Source of the DNA: Actinokineospora auranticolor
GTDB taxonomy: Bacteria > Actinomycetota > Actinomycetes > Mycobacteriales > Pseudonocardiaceae
NCBI RefSeq assembly: GCF_002934265.1
Contig: NZ_PTIX01000001.1
Span: forward strand, 186,001 to 250,000
DNA length: 64,000 nt
Reading direction: 5' to 3'
Part shown: one piece after another, positions 7,665-17,331 of the stretch
Position numbering within the stretch: the first letter of the stretch is position 1
Layout of the letters: each line of letters starts with the position of its first letter
Notes under the pieces: model-generated
What the model saw: the letters and a program-made list of their open reading frames with translations, nothing else
Database searches by the model: none
What the model was told of the DNA's origin: nothing
Translations under genes and position numbers: made by a program

Positions 7665-8279
7665 CTACCTCACACCGCGCGGGCGGAACTGGGCGCTGAT
7701 GCGCGGTCCCACCGGCTTGCGGGTCTTCGGGATCGCGTGCTCCCAGGTGCGCTGGCAGGACCCGCCCATCACCAGGAGGTCGCCGTGGGACAGGGGGAAG
7801 CGCAGGGACTCGCCGCCGCCGCGCGGGCGCAGCAGCAGGGGGCGGGTCGCGCCGAGGGACAGGATCGCGACGAGGGTGTCCTCGTGGGCGCCGCGGCCGG
7901 AGTTGTCGCCGTGCCAGGCGACGCTGTCGCCGCCGTCGCGGTAGTGGCACAAACCGACCGTGGCGAACGGGATGGGGTAGTGCGCGGTCAACGCCTCCCG
8001 CGCGTTGACCAGCGCGGGGTGCGGCAGCGGCGCGCCCTCGGCGTAGAACTTCAGCAGCCGCGGGACGTCCACGACCGCGTCGTACATCGCGCGCCGTTCG
8101 GCGTACCACGGAACCTCGCGCACGAGGGTGTCGAACAGCGCGTCCGGCTCGGGCAGCCACCCGGTGAGCACGTCGACCCACGCCCCGTGCGCGAGGTCCG
8201 TGCGCGCCGCGCGCGCGAGCGGGACCGGGCCGGGCTCCGGGTCGCGGAAGTCCAGCGCGCCTTGGAAACCTGTGGTCAT
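7665..8279 (-). CDS. alkB: AlkB-family Fe(II)/2-oxoglutarate DNA/RNA dealkylase
   Basis: 204 residues, the length of bacterial AlkB2-type enzymes. Iron ligands are visible in WHGDN (H-x-D) and WEHAIPKTRK (distal His), with 2-oxoglutarate-binding Arg in PRISAQFR. Substrate-side elements CHYRDGGDSVAWH and LSLGATRPLLLR are typical. It oxidatively removes methyl or etheno groups from bases. ATG 8279 is preceded 6 nt upstream by TACCAT, suggesting a leaderless transcript. It is monocistronic and divergent from the gene at 8476. Confidence 0.9.
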   Translation of the reverse strand: MTTGFQGALDFRDPEPGPVPLARAARTDLAHGAWVDVLTGWLPEPDALFDTLVREVPWYAERRAMYDAVVDVPRLLKFYAEGAPLPHPALVNAREALTAHYPIPFATVGLCHYRDGGDSVAWHGDNSGRGAHEDTLVAILSLGATRPLLLRPRGGGESLRFPLSHGDLLVMGGSCQRTWEHAIPKTRKPVGPRISAQFRPRGVR

Positions 8280-8285
8280 GTCCAC

Positions 8286-8291
8286 ATGGTA
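8286..8291 (-). promoter_or_regulatory. -10 box of leaderless alkB transcript
   Basis: TACCAT on the minus strand is separated by 6 nt from ATG 8279, the spacing seen at many starts in this window. Confidence 0.45.
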
Positions 8292-8475
8292 CTCGAACAC
8301 CCGTTCGACGGGGTGGGGTTGTGCCGGTCTGGCAGACTGTGACCCGGCGATGGCGTGCGCCGCGAGCCCGCCGGTGTCGGTCTTGTCGTTCACCCACCGG
8401 GGTTTGTCGCCGCCGCGTTCGGGGTACCCGTTGTCGCCGCTCGAGTTTCCGCCGCCGAAGATCCGAGGTTGCCCC

Positions 8476-8862
8476 ATGGCCACATCTGTCGCGCCGACTC
8501 CCTTCCCCACCGCCTTCGACCGTCCGCGTCCCCGGCGCGCCGCCACCGCCGCGGTGCGCCCCGCCACGCCCGTGCGGATCGGCCTGCGGCTGCGGTCGGC
8601 GATCGAACGGGTGCTGCCCGCCATCACCGCGCCCACCGCGGCGGCCGAGCTGCGGGCCGGGCTCGCCTGGACGGCGGCCTCCGGGGAGACCTGCCGGATC
8701 ACTCGACCGGTCGATGAGGTGCGGTCGGCGATCACCGCGCTGCGATCGGGCGACGTCGACACCGCGCGCACCGCGCTCGACCACGCCCTGGCCGCGTTGC
8801 TGGAGGCGCCGACGCTGCCCGCACCCCGCCCGGCGACGTCGTTCGAGCGCCGTTCGATCTAA
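8476..8862 (+). CDS. Small hypothetical protein, paralog of the gene at 8976
   Basis: 128 residues, no recognised domain. After a basic Pro/Arg/Ala-rich N-terminus (to about residue 35) come two predicted alpha-helical stretches: LRLRSAIERVLPAITAPTAAAELRAGLAW and VDTARTALDHALAALLEAP, joined by a short TAASGETCRITR segment. The same order of motifs (TPPTAAAARAL, TAAAGDTC, EARASLVAARGLL) occurs in the next gene, so they look like an ancient tandem duplication. The ATG has no strong ribosome-binding site. Function is unknown. Confidence 0.6.
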   Translation: MATSVAPTPFPTAFDRPRPRRAATAAVRPATPVRIGLRLRSAIERVLPAITAPTAAAELRAGLAWTAASGETCRITRPVDEVRSAITALRSGDVDTARTALDHALAALLEAPTLPAPRPATSFERRSI

Positions 8863-8975
8863 CCGGGTTCATCCGGTCGAGTGGACCCTGCGTCTCCGAG
8901 TTCAGCCCCCGGCGCCCGAAGGGGCAATCTCAAGCGACTGGCTCAACGAAGCGCCGGACAACCAGGGAGACGTCC

Positions 8976-9281
8976 ATGACCCGACAACTCGACGCGCTGC
9001 CGTATCCCGGAATCCCCTCCCCGGGGCTGGAACTGCGGCGCGCGGTCGACTCCGCACTCGCCGCCCTGCTCACCCCGCCCACCGCCGCGGCGGCCCGCGC
9101 ACTCGCCGACGACCTGCTCGGCGCGCTCGCCCGGACCGCCGCCGCGGGCGACACCTGCCTCGTGCTCGCCGCGGCCGAGGCCGTCGGCCAGGCCCGCGCC
9201 CACCTCGTGGCCGGGCGCGGCGTCGAGGCGCGCGCGTCCCTCGTCGCCGCCCGCGGCCTGCTCGACCGCCGCGAACGGTGA
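8976..9281 (+). CDS. Small helical hypothetical protein, paralog of the gene at 8476
   Basis: 101 residues, all-helical prediction, with LRRAVDSALAALLTPPTAAAARALADDLL, TAAAGDTCLVLAAAEA and a C-terminal GVEARASLVAARGLLDRR. It aligns by motif order with the upstream protein but lacks its basic N-terminal extension. GGGAG lies 7 nt before ATG 8976. It is probably co-transcribed with the next gene at 9316. No function can be assigned. Confidence 0.6.
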   Translation: MTRQLDALPYPGIPSPGLELRRAVDSALAALLTPPTAAAARALADDLLGALARTAAAGDTCLVLAAAEAVGQARAHLVAGRGVEARASLVAARGLLDRRER

Positions 9282-9315
9282 TTGCCCGGCGGGCGAACCG
9301 GGTACTGAGGTCCCT

Positions 9316-9771
9316 GTGACGCACTCCGAACACCACCGCCCGGACGGGACCGACGACGCGACCGTCGCCGCGGTGGGCAAGCTGACCGAGGCCCTGGAAA
9401 CCGTCGAACGGGCCCGGGGTCACCTGTACTCCTTCCACCAGCTGACCGGCTCCGCCGATTTCGACCTGGGCGACGCCGCGGAACTGCTGGAAAAAGCCGG
9501 GCACCACCGGGCGGCCGACCGCGTGCGCGCGGAACTGGTCGGCCGGAACGTGCTCGAGGGCCGCTGGACTTTCCAGGTGGTCGAGGAATACGACGACGGC
9601 TACTACGGGGTCGTCAAGGCGGCGGAGCGCGACATCAGGAATGAACTGGTGGCCGGGCGCAGGCACGTGTACGAGGCGGAGCTGAAGGAAGCCCGCCGCA
9701 CGCACGGTCGACCCGGCCACGAAGCCACACCCCACCAGGCGGTGTCGAACGAAGCCACACCCCGGGAGTAA
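9316..9771 (+). CDS. Hypothetical helical protein of actinobacterial type
   Basis: 151 residues from GTG 9316. The N-terminal half has KLTEALETVERARGHLY and AAELLEKAGHHRAADRVRAEL, suggesting a helical bundle; the central WTFQVVEEYDDGYY precedes another helix (ELVAGRRHVYEAELKEARR). The tail contains a short repeat, GHEATPHQAVSNEATP. Similar proteins are familiar from actinomycetes without known function. A GC-rich hairpin follows 17 nt after the stop. Confidence 0.65.
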   Translation: MTHSEHHRPDGTDDATVAAVGKLTEALETVERARGHLYSFHQLTGSADFDLGDAAELLEKAGHHRAADRVRAELVGRNVLEGRWTFQVVEEYDDGYYGVVKAAERDIRNELVAGRRHVYEAELKEARRTHGRPGHEATPHQAVSNEATPRE

Positions 9772-9788
9772 GTCCCCACTCCGTGGAC

Positions 9789-9810
9789 GGCCCCGCCTCC
9801 GCGCGGGGCC
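9789..9810 (+). terminator. GC-rich hairpin after the gene at 9316
   Basis: GGCCCCGC (9789-9796) pairs with GCGGGGCC (9803-9810) around a 6-nt loop, followed by a C/T-rich run. Confidence 0.5.
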
Positions 9811-9849
9811 GCCCTCCTCCTGGGATTCGAGCAGGGCACGCCTCCGGCC

Positions 9850-10092
9850 CAATGCCACTAACTTACGGAGCATCGTTGCAGGTCAACGGCATCTTGAGGG
9901 TGCCGTGCGAGAGGCAGGCGGCACGTGCGACGACGCCCTGCGGCACACCATAGTTCCATGGCCCGCATTGGGGCATCGAGCGAACACGCAACCCACTGTC
10001 GCAAGTGGACTTGATCCGAGTGTTCCAGAGGTCGATCGCCAATCGCTTAGACCGATACTGGCCAGCGAAAACGCGCTAAGTTAGTGGCATTG
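9850..10092. mobile_element. MITE with 16-bp terminal inverted repeats and 11-bp target duplication
   Basis: The 243-bp element begins CAATGCCACTAACTTA (9850-9865) and ends in its exact reverse complement (10077-10092). It is flanked by a perfect 11-bp direct repeat, CGCCTCCGGCC, at 9839-9849 and 10093-10103. It encodes no protein. The duplication length and end sequence suggest mobilisation by an IS4-type transposase, which is an inference. Its lower GC and internal sequence differ from its surroundings. It sits at the 5' edge of copy A of the 76-bp repeat. Confidence 0.8.
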
Positions 10093-10093
10093 C

Positions 10094-10169
10094 GCCTCCG
10101 GCCCCCGGAATCAATTCTATCGGCGGGTGCCGACATCTACCGTCGAGTAGTGATCTTCCTGTGGACAAC
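10094..10169 (+). repeat. 76-bp dispersed element, copy A, with DnaA box
   Basis: It starts GCCTCCGGCCCCCG and ends CTGTGGACAAC. It shares length and conserved blocks with copies at 19775, 38902 and 29974/30848. TGTGGACAA (10160-10168) is a perfect DnaA box on the minus strand. The MITE at 9850 duplicated the first bases of this copy. Confidence 0.8.
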
Positions 10170-10181
10170 TCCGGGGCGGTC

Positions 10182-10218
10182 GCATACCCCGTGGCATACC
10201 CCGTCGCGGGGGTAGGCT
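10182..10218 (+). promoter_or_regulatory. Promoter of oxygenase-acdS operon with 12-bp tandem repeat
   Basis: GCATACCCCGT occurs at 10182 and 10194 (12-bp period) just upstream of a TAGGCT -10 box (10213-10218) that lies 6 nt from ATG 10225. The repeats overlap the -35 position, so they could be a regulator site. Confidence 0.5.
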
Positions 10219-10224
10219 GCGGCC

Positions 10225-11172
10225 ATGGGGAGCATCCCGGTGGTCGACATCGGTCCGCTGCGCGACGGCGACGGCCGCGCCGTCGGGGCCGCCATCGGTG
10301 CGGCGTGCCGGGAGCACGGGTTCTTCCACATCACCGGCCACGGCGTCGACGACGGTCTCCAGGCGGACCTCGAACGCCACAGCCGCGCCTTCTTCGCCCA
10401 ACCCCTCGCCACCAAGCTGCGCGTCGCCATGCCCCTCGCGGGTTCCGCCTGGCGCGGGTACTTCCCGCCCGGCGGCGAACTCACCTCCGGCGTGCCCGAC
10501 CTCAAAGAGGGCTACTACTTCGGTCAAGAACTCCCGGTCGACCCGCGTCCGCTGCATGGCCCAAACCTCTTCCCCCAAGAGCCAAGCGGACTCCGGGAAA
10601 CCGTACTGGCCTATATGGACGCTCTTACCGACTTAGGCCAGGTAGTCCTACGCGGCATAGCGCTCAGTCTTGACCTGGACGCCACCTACTTCGAAGACCG
10701 CTTCACCGCGTCTCCCTTGACCCTCTTCCGAATCTTCCACTACCCCGCGCAACCGGCGGGCACCGCCGGATGGGGAGTCGGTGAGCACACCGACTACGGG
10801 TTGCTCACCATCCTCAAGCAAGACCACAACGGCGGCCTGGAAGTTCGCGCCCCCGCAGGGTGGGTTTCCGTCGACCCGATCCCCGGCACGTTCGTCTGCA
10901 ACATCGGCGACATGCTCGACCGGCTCACTGGTGGCACCTACCGCTCCACTCCGCACCGCGTACGGTCCGGGGCGCGCGACCGGTTGTCGTGGCCCTTCTT
11001 CTTCGATCCCGCATTCGACGCGGACGTCACCCCGGTCGCCGACGCCGTCTTGGCCGACGGTCCGCGTTGGGACGGTGTGAGCCCTCACGAGTTTCGCGGC
11101 ACCTACGGCGATTACCTGCTCCACAAGGTCGGGAAAGTCTTCCCCGACCTGAACGAAGGACTTCCGGACTAG
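10225..11172 (+). CDS. Isopenicillin-N-synthase-type Fe(II)/2-oxoglutarate oxygenase
   Basis: 315 residues. The N-terminal DIOX_N region has VVDIGPLRDG and HGFFHITGHGVDD. The 2OG-FeII_Oxy core has the iron triad His188-x-Asp190 (GEHTDYG) and His244 (STPHRV), with the co-substrate motif R253-x-S255 (DRLSWPFFFDP). The superfamily also contains plant ACC oxidase and ethylene-forming enzyme, which is notable because the next gene, 14 nt downstream, is an ACC-deaminase homolog. The substrate cannot be read from sequence. ATG 10225 follows TAGGCT by 6 nt, indicating a leaderless message. Confidence 0.85.
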   Translation: MGSIPVVDIGPLRDGDGRAVGAAIGAACREHGFFHITGHGVDDGLQADLERHSRAFFAQPLATKLRVAMPLAGSAWRGYFPPGGELTSGVPDLKEGYYFGQELPVDPRPLHGPNLFPQEPSGLRETVLAYMDALTDLGQVVLRGIALSLDLDATYFEDRFTASPLTLFRIFHYPAQPAGTAGWGVGEHTDYGLLTILKQDHNGGLEVRAPAGWVSVDPIPGTFVCNIGDMLDRLTGGTYRSTPHRVRSGARDRLSWPFFFDPAFDADVTPVADAVLADGPRWDGVSPHEFRGTYGDYLLHKVGKVFPDLNEGLPD

Positions 11173-11186
11173 CGAGAGGCACACCC

Positions 11187-12191
11187 ATGGCCCTTGTCGA
11201 CCACGCGCGGATACCCCTGACCTTCGGGCCGTCCCCCGTGCACCCGCTCGCGCGGCTGAGCGAGCACCTGGGCGGGGCGGCCGTGTGGGCCAAGCGCGAG
11301 GACTGCAACTCCGGGTTGGCCTTCGGCGGCAACAAGGTGCGCAAGCTGGAGTACCTCGCCGCCGAGGCCGTCGCCACCGGCTGCGACACGCTGGTGTCCG
11401 TCGGCGGCGTGCAGTCCAACCACACCCGCGCGGTCGCCGCCGTCGCCGCGCGGCTCGGGTTGCGGTGCGTCGTGGTGCGCGAGTCCTGGGTGGACTGGCC
11501 GGACTCCGTCTACGACCGGGTCGGCAACCCGCAGCTCACGCGGCTGCTCGGGGCCGAGGCGCGGGACGTGCGCGGGGAGTTCGGGCTGGACGCCAAGGAG
11601 AGCTTCCTGCAGGTGCTCACCGAACTCGACCTGCGCGGCGGCAAGCCGTACCCGATCCCCGCGGGCGCCTCGGACCACCCGCTCGGCGGGCTCGGGTTCG
11701 CCCGCTGGGCCGAGGAGCTGGTGGCCCAGGAGCGCGAGCTCGGTGTCCGGTTCGACACGATCGTCGCCGCCACCGGGTCCGGCAGCACCCAGGCCGGGAT
11801 GGTCGCCGGGTTCGCCGCGCTGGGGGAGCGGCGGCGCGTCATCGGCGTCGACATCACCGGCAAGCCCGCCGACAGCCGCGCCGTGGTCGCCCGCGTCGCC
11901 CGGCGCACGGCCGCGCTGCTCGGCGTCGAGCGGGCGCTGGACGAGGACGAGATCGTGGTCGACGAGCGCTACCACGCGGGCGCCTACGGCGTCCCCGACG
12001 AGGAGACGCTCTCCGCCATCCGGCTCGGCGCGCGGACCGAGGCGATGATCACCGACCCGGTGTACGAGGGCAAGTCGCTGGCCGCCCTGGTCGACCTCGT
12101 CTCGACCCGTGAGATCCCGGCCGACGCCACCGTCCTGTACGTCCACCTGGGCGGACAGCCCGCGATCAACGCCTACAGCGCGGTCCTGTGA
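11187..12191 (+). CDS. acdS: 1-Aminocyclopropane-1-carboxylate deaminase-like PLP enzyme
   Basis: 334 residues. KREDCNSGLAFGGNKVRKLEYL holds the PLP-binding Lys; GGVQSNHTRAVAAVAARLG, ESWVDWPDSVYDRVGN, PAGASDHPLGGLGF, RTEAMITDPVYEGKS and HLGGQPAINAY match ACC deaminases rather than D-cysteine desulfhydrases; the Glu in RTEAM and Leu in HLGG are the discriminating positions as I recall them. The enzyme opens ACC to 2-oxobutyrate and ammonia. Start ATG 11187 has a weak GAGAG site. It forms an operon with the upstream oxygenase. D-cysteine desulfhydrase remains an alternative. Confidence 0.8.
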   Translation: MALVDHARIPLTFGPSPVHPLARLSEHLGGAAVWAKREDCNSGLAFGGNKVRKLEYLAAEAVATGCDTLVSVGGVQSNHTRAVAAVAARLGLRCVVVRESWVDWPDSVYDRVGNPQLTRLLGAEARDVRGEFGLDAKESFLQVLTELDLRGGKPYPIPAGASDHPLGGLGFARWAEELVAQERELGVRFDTIVAATGSGSTQAGMVAGFAALGERRRVIGVDITGKPADSRAVVARVARRTAALLGVERALDEDEIVVDERYHAGAYGVPDEETLSAIRLGARTEAMITDPVYEGKSLAALVDLVSTREIPADATVLYVHLGGQPAINAYSAVL

Positions 12192-12293
12192 CCAAGGCCC
12201 CCGGGCCCGCGAGTTGGTCAAGCCCGCCGACCGCGCCACGGCTACGATCTGGCGACTGAATTCCCGCCGGTGAGCGCGATGGAGCAGGTGTGC

Positions 12294-13473
12294 ATGGATG
12301 CTGTCGTGGCATCGCAGGACGTGGTGCGCGTCCTGCTGGTCGAGGACGACGCGGGTGACGCCCTGCTCGTCGAGGAGTTGCTCGCCGAGGTGTCCGCGCC
12401 GATCCAGCTGACCAGGGCGCACAGCCTGGGGGAGGCCCAGCCGCTGCTGGCCGGGCAGGACTGCGTGCTGCTCGACCTCGGCCTGCCCGACGCCTCCGGG
12501 TTGCAGGCGCTGCGCAGGCTGGAGCAGGCCGCGGGAGACGTGGCCGTGGTGGTGCTCACCGGCCTCGCCGACGAGCAGCAGGGCGTGGCCGCGGTCGCCG
12601 CGGGCGCTCAGGACTACCTGGTCAAGGGGCAGGTCGACGGCGACCTGCTGAGCCGGGTCATCCGCTACGCCGTGGAACGCGCGCGCACCGAGGAGATCCA
12701 GCGGCAGCTGCACGAGGAGCGGCTGTACGCCAAGGAGAAGGCCCGCCTCGAACGCGGCCTGCTGCCCAAACCGGTGCTCTCGGACCCGCGCCTGGCCCGC
12801 GACTTCGCCTACCAGCCCGGCAGGCAGCGGATGCTGCTCGGCGGCGACTTCTACGACCTGGTCGAGGCCGACGACGGCACCGTGCACGCGGTCATCGGCG
12901 ACGTCTGCGGCCACGGCCCCGACGAGGCCGCGCTCGGCGTCCACCTGCGCGTGGCCTGGCGCGCCATGGTGCTGGCGCAGCGCCCGGTCGAGGAGGTGCT
13001 GTTCACCATGCAGCGCATCCTCGCGCACGAACGCCACCTCGACGGCCTGTTCGCCACCGTCTGCATGCTCTCGGTCGCCCCCGACCGCCGCACCGCCCGG
13101 CTGCGGCTGGCCGGGCACCCGCCGCCGGTGCTGGTCACCGCCGACCGCGCCGCCGGGCTGCTGTCCGCGCCCGTCGGCGTGCCGCTCGGGGTCACCGGCA
13201 AGGCCGACTGGCCCGCCGCCACCGTCGAGCTCGGCGAGTCGTGGTCGGTCCTGCTCTACACCGACGGCCTGATCGAGGGCAGGCTCGACCGCTCCGCCGA
13301 GCGGCTGGGCCCGACCCGGCTCGCCGACCTGGTCGGCACCCTCGCCGGGCACCACCCCGACTGGCGCGCCACGGTCCTCGACGACCTGATCCGCGAGGTC
13401 GTCGACCTCAACGCGGGCGACCTGACCGACGACGTCGCCGCCATGCTGCTCACCCGCCTACCGGAAGGTCCGA

Positions 13474-13481
<8 letters not shown>
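12294..13481 (+). CDS. Receiver-linked PP2C (SpoIIE/RsbU-like) phosphatase
   Basis: 395 residues. The receiver domain (about 8-125) has LLVEDD, Asp in CVLLDLGLPDASG and Lys in DYLVKGQ. A short coiled linker, RTEEIQRQLHEERLYAKEKARLERGLLP, leads to a PP2C-type phosphatase with LGGDFYDLVE, VIGDVCGHG, LAGHPPPVL and YTDGLIEGR. Such proteins dephosphorylate anti-anti-sigma factors or act in light/stress responses. ATG 12294 has GGAGCAGG 8 nt upstream; GTG 12270 and ATG 12279 are in frame. It overlaps the next kinase gene by 8 bp and begins a three-gene signalling operon. Confidence 0.85.
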
Positions 13482-15059
<1,578 letters not shown>

Positions 15060-15063
<4 letters not shown>

Positions 15064-15503
15064 CCGGACCCACCGACATCAAGGTCATCGACGTCCTGCT
15101 GGTCGAGGACGACGACGGCGACGTGCTGATGACGCGGGAGGCGTTCGAGCACTACAAGATCCGCAACCAGCTGCACGTGGTGCGCGACGGCGAGCAGGCC
15201 GTGCAGTTCCTGCGCCGCGAGGGCCAGTACGCCGACGCCCCCCGCCCCGACCTGATCCTGCTCGACCTCAACCTGCCCCGCTTCGACGGCAGGCAGGTCC
15301 TGGCCGAGATCAAGGCCGACGCCGAGCTGCGGCTGATCCCGGTGGTCGTGCTGACCACCTCGGAGGCGGAGGAGGACATCCTGCGCAGCTACGAGCTGCA
15401 CGCCAACGCGTACGTGACCAAGCCGGTCGACTTCGACCGCTTCATCGAGATCATCCGCAAGATCGACGAGTTCTTCGTGACCGTGGTCAAGCTGCCCCGC
15501 TGA
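15060..15503 (+). CDS. Single-domain Rcp1-like response regulator
   Basis: 147 residues, receiver only. [18 protein letters not shown], Asp in [18 protein letters not shown], Thr in [13 protein letters not shown] and Lys in AYVTKPVDF mark the active site. No output domain is present, so it probably relays phosphate or acts by protein contact, like cyanobacterial Rcp1. Its ATG overlaps the kinase stop (ATGA). The nearby PP2C protein may be the downstream effector. Confidence 0.9.
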
Positions 15504-15598
15504 GGTTCGCCCGGACCAGGCGTGATCACCTCGGGTGACCGCGGCGTCAGCCGAGCGCGCTATTGCCCCACCCTCCTGCCGGACTACGGTCGACAGCC

Positions 15599-16231
15599 GT
15601 GCTGGAAGAACCCCGCGGAATCACCACGGACCCGCCCGACGACCGCTTCGTCGTGTCGAAGCGGCGCGGGGACGAGTGGTTCCCGGAGTTCCTGGCCCAA
15701 GAGCGGGTCGCCACGCGGATCGTCGACGGCTGCCCGCTGGTCCTGCCGAGGCTGTTGCAGACCGCCGACTACGCCCGCGCCGTGCTGACCACCAAGGACG
15801 ACCTCGACGCCTGCGTGCGGGCCAGGTTGGGGCGCCAGTCGGTGATCACCGGCGCGGACGGGCCGACGCCGTACACCGCGTACCTGTACTGGACGGTGTT
15901 CGAGCGCCCCGTCGTGCCCGCCGCCGCGATGGCCGCGCAGGCCAGGCACGTGGTCGCCCTGGCCGCGCGCGACAACATCACCATCCGGGTCCTGACCCGC
16001 GACAGCGGCTACACGCCGCTGCTCGACGGCGCGTTCACCTACCTGGAGTTCCGGGCCGCCACCCCGGTGACCCAGTTCGAGCACCTGACCTTCGGACTGG
16101 CGTCCTGGCACAGCCGGGTCATCGGGGGGATCCGGGACACCCTGGAGGCGGCCGACCGCGCCGCGCTCGACGCGGCCGCGTCGGCGGACTTCATCACCCT
16201 CGTCGCCGAGAAGTGGGACCGCCAGGCCTGA
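15599..16231 (+). CDS. DUF5753 protein lacking its usual HTH domain
   Basis: 210 residues. The whole protein corresponds to the DUF5753 module normally C-terminal to an XRE-type HTH in actinobacterial regulators: LPRLLQTADYARAVL, RLGRQSVIT, RDNITIRVLTRDSGYTP, GAFTYLEF and VTQFEHL. It has no helix-turn-helix, and none is encoded upstream. GTG 15599 is preferred because TACGGT lies 8 nt upstream; an in-frame TTG at 15563 would add 12 residues. The role without a DNA-binding domain is unknown; it may regulate a partner elsewhere. Confidence 0.75.
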   Translation: MLEEPRGITTDPPDDRFVVSKRRGDEWFPEFLAQERVATRIVDGCPLVLPRLLQTADYARAVLTTKDDLDACVRARLGRQSVITGADGPTPYTAYLYWTVFERPVVPAAAMAAQARHVVALAARDNITIRVLTRDSGYTPLLDGAFTYLEFRAATPVTQFEHLTFGLASWHSRVIGGIRDTLEAADRAALDAAASADFITLVAEKWDRQA

Positions 16232-16236
16232 GCGCG

Positions 16237-16527
16237 TCAGCGGGTCGCGCGCGGCGTGGGGGCGGTGTTGGTGGTGGGGCTGGAGCCGAAGGCGCCACGG
16301 GTGCCCAGCCTTCGCGGGCGGTGCCTGCGGTGGGGCTTGTCGTGGTCGTCGGTCGCCGTAGTGGTGGGGACGCGGGGGCGGAGGCTGGCGGCGAAGCAGG
16401 CGACCCCCACCCCGCCCAGCAGGGCGGCCATGACCGTCCACAGGGTGGCCGACATGTGGGTGGCCACGGCCGCGCACGCGGCGGCGCCCGCGATGGCGAG
16501 GAAGCCCTCCAGGAAGTACTTGCGCAC
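16237..16527 (-). CDS. Small two-segment membrane protein, hypothetical
   Basis: 96 residues from GTG 16527. FLEGFLAIAGAAACAAVATHM and WTVMAALLGGVGVACFAASL form two membrane segments; the tail is rich in His/Arg/Thr/Pro (HDKPHRRHRPRR). GGGAGG occurs 12 nt upstream of 16527 and 3 nt upstream of an alternative GTG at 16536, so the start is uncertain. It converges on the DUF5753 gene 5 nt away. No family is recognised. Confidence 0.5.
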   Translation of the reverse strand: MRKYFLEGFLAIAGAAACAAVATHMSATLWTVMAALLGGVGVACFAASLRPRVPTTTATDDHDKPHRRHRPRRLGTRGAFGSSPTTNTAPTPRATR

Positions 16528-16631
16528 GTTGACCACCGACCTCCCGCTCGTTCTCACCGGTGAGGTACCCGTTCTCGCCGACTTCACGCGCGCCCCGGCC
16601 ACCCGATCGCGGGATCCACTGTGGAGAGTGG

Positions 16632-17243
16632 TCACGCTGGCGTGTTGTTGGTCGCGCTGACGCTGATGCTCTGCGACACCCCGTGCACCCCCTTGGGCCA
16701 CACGGTGTAGGTGTGGGTGGTCTTGCCGGGCGTGGTCTCGCACGGGAACGACAGCTCCAGCTGACCCGAGGCCGGATAGTCGCTGCCGTACGAGCCGTAC
16801 ATCGACGGGCTGTCGACCGAGACCGCCGCCCCCTCGGCACCGGTCACCTTCCACGCGATCACCACCGGCGCGCCGGGCGACGAGAACGGCGCCCCCGGGC
16901 TCGCCTGGACCGGGCACGCGGGCTTCTTCACCACGGTGAGGCTCACGACCTTCGCGCCCGTGGACGCGGGCTTGGTCGTGGTCGTAGTGGTGTCCGTGTT
17001 GTTCTTGCGCGTCGTAGTAGTGGTCGTCGCCGTGGTGCGGTGCGTGGATTTGTTGCTCGCGTTGGCTTCTGCGGTGTCACCGCCCGCGGACGGTTGCGCG
17101 GTAACGGTTTCCGTCACCGTCGACGGCGATTTGGTCGTGTTCGGGTCGCCACTCGCGTCCGCGGTGCGCACCGTCGTGCAGCCGACCGCCCCCACGGCCA
17201 GAACCGCGCCCAATAACAGCCCCTTGACCACATTCGCCCGCAT
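16632..17243 (-). CDS. Thr-rich lipoprotein, hypothetical
   Basis: 203 residues. The signal peptide MRANVVKGLLLGAVLAVGAVGC ends in a lipobox (VGAVGC). A Thr/Ser-rich low-complexity linker (residues about 30-90, with several TTTT runs) precedes a C-terminal domain with two Cys, CPVQASPGAPFSSPG and LSFPCETTPGKTTHTYTVWP, that reads like an Ig-like/beta-sandwich fold. It would be anchored outside the membrane. ATG 17243 is preferred to GTG 17252. No function is recognised. Confidence 0.65.
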   Translation of the reverse strand: MRANVVKGLLLGAVLAVGAVGCTTVRTADASGDPNTTKSPSTVTETVTAQPSAGGDTAEANASNKSTHRTTATTTTTTRKNNTDTTTTTTKPASTGAKVVSLTVVKKPACPVQASPGAPFSSPGAPVVIAWKVTGAEGAAVSVDSPSMYGSYGSDYPASGQLELSFPCETTPGKTTHTYTVWPKGVHGVSQSISVSATNNTPA

Positions 17244-17331
17244 TGTCCCCACCCGTCCCCGTTAGCTGTTTCTCTCACGCACAGAGACGCGGGGCCAGGG
17301 GGAAGGTTGCTGCTTGTGGTCGTCGCCGAGA

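Noticed and set aside
11169-13355. 728-codon minus-strand open frame opposite acdS and the PP2C gene
   Set aside because: Low-complexity antisense text; both plus-strand proteins carry full family motifs.
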